Part shown: one piece after another, positions 5,090 through 9,885 of the stretch | Numbering within the stretch: the stretch's first letter is position 1 | Layout of the letters: every line of letters starts with the position of its first letter | Assembly: GCA_002696885.1 (NCBI GenBank) | Contig: NZSO01000070.1 | Location: forward strand, 1-9,885 | DNA: 9,885 nt | Direction of reading: 5' to 3' | From: Verrucomicrobiales bacterium | Lineage (GTDB): Bacteria > Verrucomicrobiota > Verrucomicrobiia > Verrucomicrobiales > DEV007 | The notes under the pieces: model-generated | What the model saw: the letters and a program-made list of their open reading frames with translations, nothing else | Databases searched by the model: none | Told to the model about the DNA's origin: nothing | Made by a program: the position numbers and the translations under genes

Positions 5090-6999
5090 TTCTTCTGAGG
5101 CAGAAGTCTAAATATTTCGTATTGGCTCATGGGGTCCAAGGCTATAAATTTTCTGGATACATGAATCATTTTATTAGAATCCAGAAAAGCTAACGCCTCC
5201 TTATTTTGAGTTTCAAGGGAGTTGAAATATTTATAACCAACAAGTATGAGGAGTTCCTGATCCTCAATATTTGCCTCATTAATTACCCTTTTTAATTCTT
5301 CAGTCTTGTTGATCACTCTAGAGTCAGGGTGATATAATTTCATAAGATTGCCTCCAAATCCGTATAAAACAATATTGATTGATTTATCAGAATTAGCTCT
5401 TCTCTGATTGAGATGATTGTTTATTTCCTTTTGAGGAGAATAAGGAAGGTTCAAGGTTAATTTTCTATTTTCGCTATTTGTTGATAATTGAAGAAAAAGA
5501 AAAATGATAAAAATCAATACACTAGCTACGTGTTTCTTTCTAAAAATTTTTAAGGTCTGAATTAAACCGATACTCAAAAAAATTAAAATTGGAGTGATCA
5601 GTAAAGTAACAAAAAAATGTTGAGGGTGCTTTGAGATAATTTGGCTTAGGAATATTGATAATGTTGCAAGCAAGGAAATTGTCACCAGGATTTTTGCGAT
5701 TCCCTCTTTGTGAAGCCAAGTTCGAATAAATCCTAATACAACTGCCGAAATACTGCTCAATATCAGAATACTTGTTAGAATCGGATTGTTCACAAATGAA
5801 TTGCTAATTGAATTTTTATAGATTGTTGAATTTTCTATTTCAATTGGCTCATAAAATGGCATTCCCCACAACGCTTTTGATATCGAATCTAAAGTATTTC
5901 CTAAATACTCATATGCATAAGTTTGAATGGTATTCCATTCGCTAATCTGCAGTAGATTAGGAAACATAATGGGAGAGAATGCCATAAGGCCCAAGGCATG
6001 TGATGCAATGATTCTGTTAATGAAAAAAGAGCGATTTGTATAATGAGTTTCTTTGTGAATAACAAGGACCATGGCGCAAATCATGAATCCAATTGCAATC
6101 AAAATTCCTACTGGAGCCAAACATATGATCAATAATTGATTCAACACTAACATTATCCAGTAATGCCAACTTCCTGATTGATCATTAATTGTTTTAGTAA
6201 CCAATAGAATATTGAAAAGAATCAGAAATATCATAATTCCATCCGGACTAATGAGAACTCCTCTTTCAATATGCCAAGGATGCATTGCAAGCAAGAATGA
6301 GCAAAGAATCCCTGCTCCCCCGAAACCCCACTCTTTAAGAAGCATTCCAATCAACAAAATCGCAAAAAGAGAAGCGAAGAAGTTTGGTGCTCTTAAGCTG
6401 AATTCATTAAATTGAGAAGTTTCTACATTAGAAAAAGAAGACCAAATACTATGGGAGGTTTTTATTGCGAATGATAAAAGATGACTCTTATCAGATGATG
6501 GATAATCCCATAAAATACCTTTCCAATTATTTGAAAAAGTTAATGACTCAATGGCACTATTTTTTTCTGAAGATCCTCCAAGTGTTCGATATTCTTCCCA
6601 GCTGATGCTGCTATTCACTAAATTCCATCTGAGAAACGCTCCAAAAAGAACAATGAAAATAATTAAAGCCCAATAATAAGGAGAGCTACTCTTTTCACTT
6701 CTTTCCTTGTTAACCTTCTTGAGATGGGTTTTTGGAAGCGACCATTTTCTCCATTTGATCAATAATAAGAGACAGATTACCAAACTTACTAAAAATCCAT
6801 ACCAGAGGCCAAGATCAACAAGATTGGCTGAATGTTCATGGGTAATATTATTATTTTGATTGATTTCCCAAGGTTTAATTGAAGTCCATAAAACTGTAAT
6901 TAGAGTAAAAAAGATTCCCAGTAAACCGAATCTGCCCCATTTGCCTTCGGCTCTCCAAAAGCTATTTTCTTGCCTGACAAATATATTACGTTTGGGCAC
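5086..6999 (-). CDS. GT-C fold membrane glycosyltransferase-like protein (GT39/ArnT-like)
   Basis: This 637-residue inner-membrane protein has about a dozen hydrophobic segments and a soluble C-terminal region from about residue 506. The pattern suggests the GT39/ArnT-like group, which transfers sugars from polyprenyl-phosphate carriers to lipids or proteins on the outer face. Signs are the first loop RWNLVNSSISWEEYRTLGG (124-142), LRAPNFFASLFAILLIGMLL (202-221) and LLAMHPWHIERG (236-247), which resemble the RxP and LSPFHIxxSRxAR patterns of the group. The usual Asp-Glu pair of the first loop is Glu135-Glu136 here. Two extra membrane segments (about 24-40 and 62-82) and a basic linker precede the usual first segment. 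Acceptor and donor are unknown, and no cell-wall or lipid-A genes are nearby. The start is GTG at 6999, the only choice before an in-frame stop at 7024-7026. It is divergent from the ABC exporter and convergent with leuD. Confidence 0.72.
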   Translation of the reverse strand: MPKRNIFVRQENSFWRAEGKWGRFGLLGIFFTLITVLWTSIKPWEINQNNNITHEHSANLVDLGLWYGFLVSLVICLLLLIKWRKWSLPKTHLKKVNKERSEKSSSPYYWALIIFIVLFGAFLRWNLVNSSISWEEYRTLGGSSEKNSAIESLTFSNNWKGILWDYPSSDKSHLLSFAIKTSHSIWSSFSNVETSQFNEFSLRAPNFFASLFAILLIGMLLKEWGFGGAGILCSFLLAMHPWHIERGVLISPDGIMIFLILFNILLVTKTINDQSGSWHYWIMLVLNQLLIICLAPVGILIAIGFMICAMVLVIHKETHYTNRSFFINRIIASHALGLMAFSPIMFPNLLQISEWNTIQTYAYEYLGNTLDSISKALWGMPFYEPIEIENSTIYKNSISNSFVNNPILTSILILSSISAVVLGFIRTWLHKEGIAKILVTISLLATLSIFLSQIISKHPQHFFVTLLITPILIFLSIGLIQTLKIFRKKHVASVLIFIIFLFLQLSTNSENRKLTLNLPYSPQKEINNHLNQRRANSDKSINIVLYGFGGNLMKLYHPDSRVINKTEELKRVINEANIEDQELLILVGYKYFNSLETQNKEALAFLDSNKMIHVSRKFIALDPMSQYEIFRLLPQKN

Positions 7000-7115
7000 G
7001 ATAAGTATTTTGACTCTTTGATTCTAATAATCCAATTGTTTCTTTAATTAAGCTAAACTTGCAGTAACGGCCTTATTGGGCTTTAGCTAGCTAGTAACAT
7101 TTATTTTTTTCCACC
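7000..7115. promoter_or_regulatory. Divergent gap between the glycosyltransferase-like gene and the ABC exporter
   Basis: Both flanking genes must be started from this 116-base gap or from within the neighbouring gene. It holds the 10-bp palindrome TAGCTAGCTA (7084-7093), about 22 bases before the TTG start of the exporter. I could not find a well-spaced -35/-10 pair: TTGACT at 7010-7015 is followed by AATAAT at 7026-7031 with only 10 bases between. No ribosome binding site is seen for either gene. Confidence 0.35.
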
Positions 7116-8843
7116 TTGAAGACAATATTTCGAGTTTTTTCCTACTTAAAAAGATACCCCAAGTTGGGTTCATTACAGCTAGTCTGTGCTGTGGTTGGAA
7201 CTTTGCTCGCAATTGTGTTCCCAAACGTTGCTCGATTGGTCTTGGATGAAGCTGTTCCTAAGCAAAGAGCAGATCTCTTGTTTCAATATACTTTACTGGC
7301 TTGTCTTGCATATTTTGGACGAGATTTACTGAATTCTCTTCGGATCATGCTAAACAACACTTTTGAACAAAAGGTTATTTATGACATCAGAAGTGATCTG
7401 TATGAAAAGCTTCAAAGGTTGCCTCTTAAGTGGTTCGATAACCGACCTACTGGCGATATTATGACAAGGGTTGCAGAGGATGTAACCTCTATGGAGAGAG
7501 TTCTAATTGATGGTATTGAGCAAGGCCTCGTTGCAATGCTGCAAATCGTTGCCGTTAGCCTTGTTATGTTCTGGATTAATCCCACTTTAGCCGCTTGGGC
7601 TGTTGTTCCTGTACCTTTTTTATTTGTTGGTGCAATGATCTATACAAGTACAAGGGATAGGTACCGAGCGGTTAGAAAGGCGACATCTGAAATGAATGCA
7701 CTCTTACACGATAATATCGCAGGCATCAGACAAATTAAGGCGTACACGATGGAAAAAAGAGAGCTGAAAAGATTTAATGCCGCCAGTGATAAAGTTAGAA
7801 AAGCAACTCTAAGGACTATGTTTGCATGGGCAATTTACAATCCCTCAATGAGTTTTATTGGAGGAATTGGGTTCATTCTTGTCATCGGTTTTGGCGGTAA
7901 TTTGGCACTCCAAGGTCAAATGTCGCCAGGTGAAATCACAGCTTTTCTTCTTTATCTAACACTTTTTTATGAACCGGTCAGCAGACTACATCAGCTTAAC
8001 CAAATGCTTCAATCGGGTCGTGCGGCTGCGGAAAGAGTTTTTGAAATACTTGATTCTGAAGATGAACCAGGTTTGGCAGAGGGAGAAAAATTAAAAACGC
8101 CGATCAAAGGCAAGGTTGAATACATAAACGTGAAGTTTAACTATGGGGAGGGTAATGAAACAATTAGCGATGTGAATTTAAATGCAGCACCTGGGCAGAC
8201 TATAGCGTTAGTTGGCCCAACAGGAGCCGGTAAAACAACGCTCATCAACCTATTGACTCGTTTTTACGAATATGATTTTGGTGAAATACTTATTGATAAT
8301 GTCAATATCAAGACAGTTTCTAAAGAGTCGTTGAGAAGTTCAATTGGTTATGTAACTCAGGAAAGTTTTCTCTTTAACGGAACGGTTAGGGATAATTTAC
8401 TGATTGCCAACAGAGAAGCTTCAGAGGATCAAATTTGGGATGCACTGAAAATTGCCAATGCCTATGATTTTGTTAAAAAACTACATAAAGGACTTGATAC
8501 AGAGGTGGGTGAGCGAGGGGTTAAATTAAGTGTTGGAGAAAAACAACGAGTGAGCATAGCGAGAGCATTGCTTCGTAATCCTCCGATACTCCTTTTGGAT
8601 GAAGCCACAGCAAGTGTGGACACAGAGACGGAGAGGTTAATTCAACAGGCTCTTGAAAGGTTAATGGAAAATAGAACTAGCTTTGTAATAGCCCATCGAT
8701 TGAGTACGGTTCGTGGAGCTGACTACATATATGTTTTAGATTCTGGAAGAGTTGTCGAAGAGGGCACTCATGAGCATTTGTTGTCCATTTCTGGTCTTTA
8801 CGCAGAATTGTGTAGAACGAGCTTTCTGGATGAACAAGAGTAA
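7116..8843 (+). CDS. ABC exporter half-transporter (membrane domain fused to ATPase)
   Basis: The 575-residue protein is a typical type IV ABC exporter half, which works as a dimer in the inner membrane and pumps lipids, peptides or drugs outward with ATP; the substrate is not known. The membrane domain (about 15-305) has six hydrophobic segments and the intracellular motif DNRPTGDIMTRVAEDV (108-123). The ATPase domain shows an A-loop Tyr343, Walker A GPTGAGKT (367-374), Q-loop Gln415 in VTQES, signature LSVGEKQR (471-478, a known variant of LSGGQ), Walker B ILLLDEA (491-497) with Glu496, and the switch His527 in AHRLS. All catalytic residues are present. The start is TTG at 7116; an in-frame stop at 7095-7097 leaves no ATG option, and MKTIFRVFSYLKRYP is a typical beginning. 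MsbA-like lipid export is possible, but the sequence alone does not prove it. Confidence 0.93.
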   Translation: MKTIFRVFSYLKRYPKLGSLQLVCAVVGTLLAIVFPNVARLVLDEAVPKQRADLLFQYTLLACLAYFGRDLLNSLRIMLNNTFEQKVIYDIRSDLYEKLQRLPLKWFDNRPTGDIMTRVAEDVTSMERVLIDGIEQGLVAMLQIVAVSLVMFWINPTLAAWAVVPVPFLFVGAMIYTSTRDRYRAVRKATSEMNALLHDNIAGIRQIKAYTMEKRELKRFNAASDKVRKATLRTMFAWAIYNPSMSFIGGIGFILVIGFGGNLALQGQMSPGEITAFLLYLTLFYEPVSRLHQLNQMLQSGRAAAERVFEILDSEDEPGLAEGEKLKTPIKGKVEYINVKFNYGEGNETISDVNLNAAPGQTIALVGPTGAGKTTLINLLTRFYEYDFGEILIDNVNIKTVSKESLRSSIGYVTQESFLFNGTVRDNLLIANREASEDQIWDALKIANAYDFVKKLHKGLDTEVGERGVKLSVGEKQRVSIARALLRNPPILLLDEATASVDTETERLIQQALERLMENRTSFVIAHRLSTVRGADYIYVLDSGRVVEEGTHEHLLSISGLYAELCRTSFLDEQE

Positions 8844-8846
8844 TTG

Positions 8847-9362
8847 TTATTTCGCCTCGAATTCAAGTGTTCCTTCTCGAGTCTTTTCCTCAAATGAAAT
8901 AATTTTTTTGAATTTACCCATTCGATATTCGATTACGTTTTTCTGACCCTCAAGGTCATCAAAGAATATAGTATTTCTGATCTTAAAACTTTCGATATTT
9001 TGATCGCCTCCAACTTTAAATGAGAAGAAAACCCAAGTGTTGGTAATTCCGACATCCTTATCCAAGTACTTTGCATAGATTTTTTTTTCTGTTGGTGAGA
9101 TGACATAAAAATTCTTGGCAAGATAATCCTCAATCAGTTGGTCAATATTTGTGGATTTTTCTAAATCGACTTTCTTTCCGGTCGTTTTCGATATTGCCGA
9201 CTCAAGATCCATGCCTCTGAGCCTAAGAGAAACTTCAATTTCTGTGGTTTTATGATTCCACTGTGCTTCTGCAAATGTTGCATGGACTGGATGCCCATTA
9301 GAAGTCTGAATCCCCCATAGGGATAACCAAAATATTGGCAATAAACGTCTTATTTTATTCAC
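8847..9362 (-). CDS. Secreted DUF6702-like protein
   Basis: This 171-residue protein has an N-terminal signal peptide: basic MNKIRR, then a hydrophobic stretch to about residue 18, with cleavage probably just before HPVH (24-27). The mature start HPVHATFAEAQWN, then TEIEVSLRLRGMDLESAI (40-57), YLAKNF (about 84-89) and a GQKNVIEYR stretch near 138-146 fit the DUF6702 pattern as I know it, a family of periplasmic or surface proteins of unknown function common in Bacteroidota. It starts with GTG at 9362, inside the last codons of the M1 peptidase-like gene (8-base overlap), so it is probably translated by coupling to it. DUF6702 genes are often found beside M1 peptidases, which supports both calls. 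Its stop lies 3 bases from the stop of the convergent ABC exporter. The molecular role is unknown. Confidence 0.65.
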   Translation of the reverse strand: MNKIRRLLPIFWLSLWGIQTSNGHPVHATFAEAQWNHKTTEIEVSLRLRGMDLESAISKTTGKKVDLEKSTNIDQLIEDYLAKNFYVISPTEKKIYAKYLDKDVGITNTWVFFSFKVGGDQNIESFKIRNTIFFDDLEGQKNVIEYRMGKFKKIISFEEKTREGTLEFEAK

Positions 9363-9885
9363 CAGAATTAGGTGTTTTTTGGTTTTCTTTTTCTACGCGT
9401 TGCTTCTCTTCTTTGGCTTTTTGCATAGGATTTTTAGATTTCTTTCTTTTTTGAAGCTGAAAACGCGATTCAATGGTTTTAGGTGGCCAAAAATTATTAT
9501 ATCTATCAGTGTCTGCAGTTTCTAAAAGAGGATCAACTTCAATTTGGACAATTTCTTTATCTGAAATTATCATCTTTCTGACGTTGTCATTGTTTTTCCT
9601 CCATATTTCTGCAGGTATTCTGATCGTTTCGCTTTTAGCATTTTTGTAATCAATCTCCAAAATTACTGGTGAAACAAGGCCCCCAACATTTTCAAGCTCG
9701 ATGACATAAAATTTTTTTCTGAGGGATAACAGTTTCAGTTCTTCTGAGTCTAGCTCTTTTATCCATTTATTGTATTCTCTTCTATCAGCATCGGTGACAT
9801 CAAGTGGATCGTATTTGTTATAAAAATCTAGGAGCTTTTTATTTTTGTCGACTGCCTTTGGTAGAGATTTGTTTCTTATGTCTAT
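9355..9885 (-). CDS. M1-family metallopeptidase-like protein, C-terminal part (cut by window edge)
   Basis: The frame is open from the right edge to TAA at 9355-9357, giving 176 residues with no start in the window. The segment VGGLVSPVILEIDY, then ETIRIPAEIWRKNN, and IEVDPLLETADTDRYNNFWP fits the C-terminal end of secreted M1-type zinc aminopeptidases, in which GGLVMP and AEIWR and the final DP-ETADxDxxNN are typical. The catalytic HExxH region would lie upstream, outside the window. The last 40 or so residues form a lysine- and glutamate-rich tail (QKRKKSKNPMQKAKEEKQRV and onward) that is unlike the rest and probably flexible. A TTG at 9660 is not the start, because the conserved reading continues upstream. 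The DUF6702-like gene overlaps its end by 8 bases, a coupled pair. The family call rests on the end only, so it is moderately sure. Confidence 0.7.
   Translation of the reverse strand: MDIRNKSLPKAVDKNKKLLDFYNKYDPLDVTDADRREYNKWIKELDSEELKLLSLRKKFYVIELENVGGLVSPVILEIDYKNAKSETIRIPAEIWRKNNDNVRKMIISDKEIVQIEVDPLLETADTDRYNNFWPPKTIESRFQLQKRKKSKNPMQKAKEEKQRVEKENQKTPNSGE

Noticed and set aside
6212..6415. 67-codon open frame on the plus strand inside the membrane protein gene
   Set aside because: It is antisense to a continuous, well-formed membrane protein and has no recognisable features.
7010..7031. TTGACT / AATAAT as the ABC exporter promoter
   Set aside because: The spacing is only 10 bases, far from the usual 16-18.
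8752..9133. Short open frames across the ABC exporter/DUF6702 junction (8752-8946 plus and 8933-9133 minus)
   Set aside because: Both are other-frame readings of the two real genes.
9355..9660. A separate 101-residue gene starting with TTG at 9660
   Set aside because: The same frame is open to the window edge, and the residues upstream (VGGLVSPVILEIDY) continue the peptidase pattern, so TTG is an internal Leu codon.

Overview
The window comes from an AT-rich bacterial chromosome. It looks like ordinary housekeeping DNA, not a mobile or defence region: I see no tRNA, rRNA, insertion sequence, CRISPR array or phage gene. The LeuC/LeuD type, the ABC exporter and a SecD with a GMDLAGG motif remind me of marine Verrucomicrobiota (Opitutales-like). 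The M1 peptidase/DUF6702 pair is best known from Bacteroidota. I therefore prefer Verrucomicrobiota only moderately (about 0.5). No start in the window has a convincing Shine-Dalgarno sequence, and GTG and TTG starts occur.

Layout, left to right. Bases 1-524 (minus) are the N-terminal part of secD, cut by the window edge. Bases 525-722 are an AT-rich gap with inverted repeats. Bases 723-2870 (minus) hold a compact three-gene unit read right to left: an unrecognised 59-residue protein (2691-2870), a core MetE-like zinc methyltransferase (1582-2610), and a UlaG-like metallo-beta-lactamase-fold hydrolase (723-1577). A good sigma70-type promoter lies directly against the small gene, and an 80-base leader with inverted repeats precedes the MetE-like gene. 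Bases 2871-3064 are a divergent control region. Bases 3065-5089 (plus) are leuC-leuD, both subunits of isopropylmalate isomerase.

Bases 5086-6999 (minus) encode a large membrane glycosyltransferase-like protein whose stop codon overlaps that of leuD. After a 116-base divergent gap comes a complete ABC exporter half-transporter (7116-8843, plus). It converges, with a 3-base gap, on a secreted DUF6702-like protein (8847-9362, minus). That gene overlaps by 8 bases the end of an M1-family metallopeptidase-like gene running off the right edge (9355-9885, minus).

Working links supported by the sequence: LeuC and LeuD form one enzyme in leucine synthesis; the MetE-like protein and the hydrolase are tightly co-transcribed and may share a methyl-group or sulfur-related pathway; the M1-like peptidase and the DUF6702 protein are translationally coupled and probably act together in the envelope. 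The most interesting places are the small gene with its near-leaderless promoter, the structured leader before the MetE-like gene, and the general lack of Shine-Dalgarno signals. I do not see clear evidence of a wholly new system.
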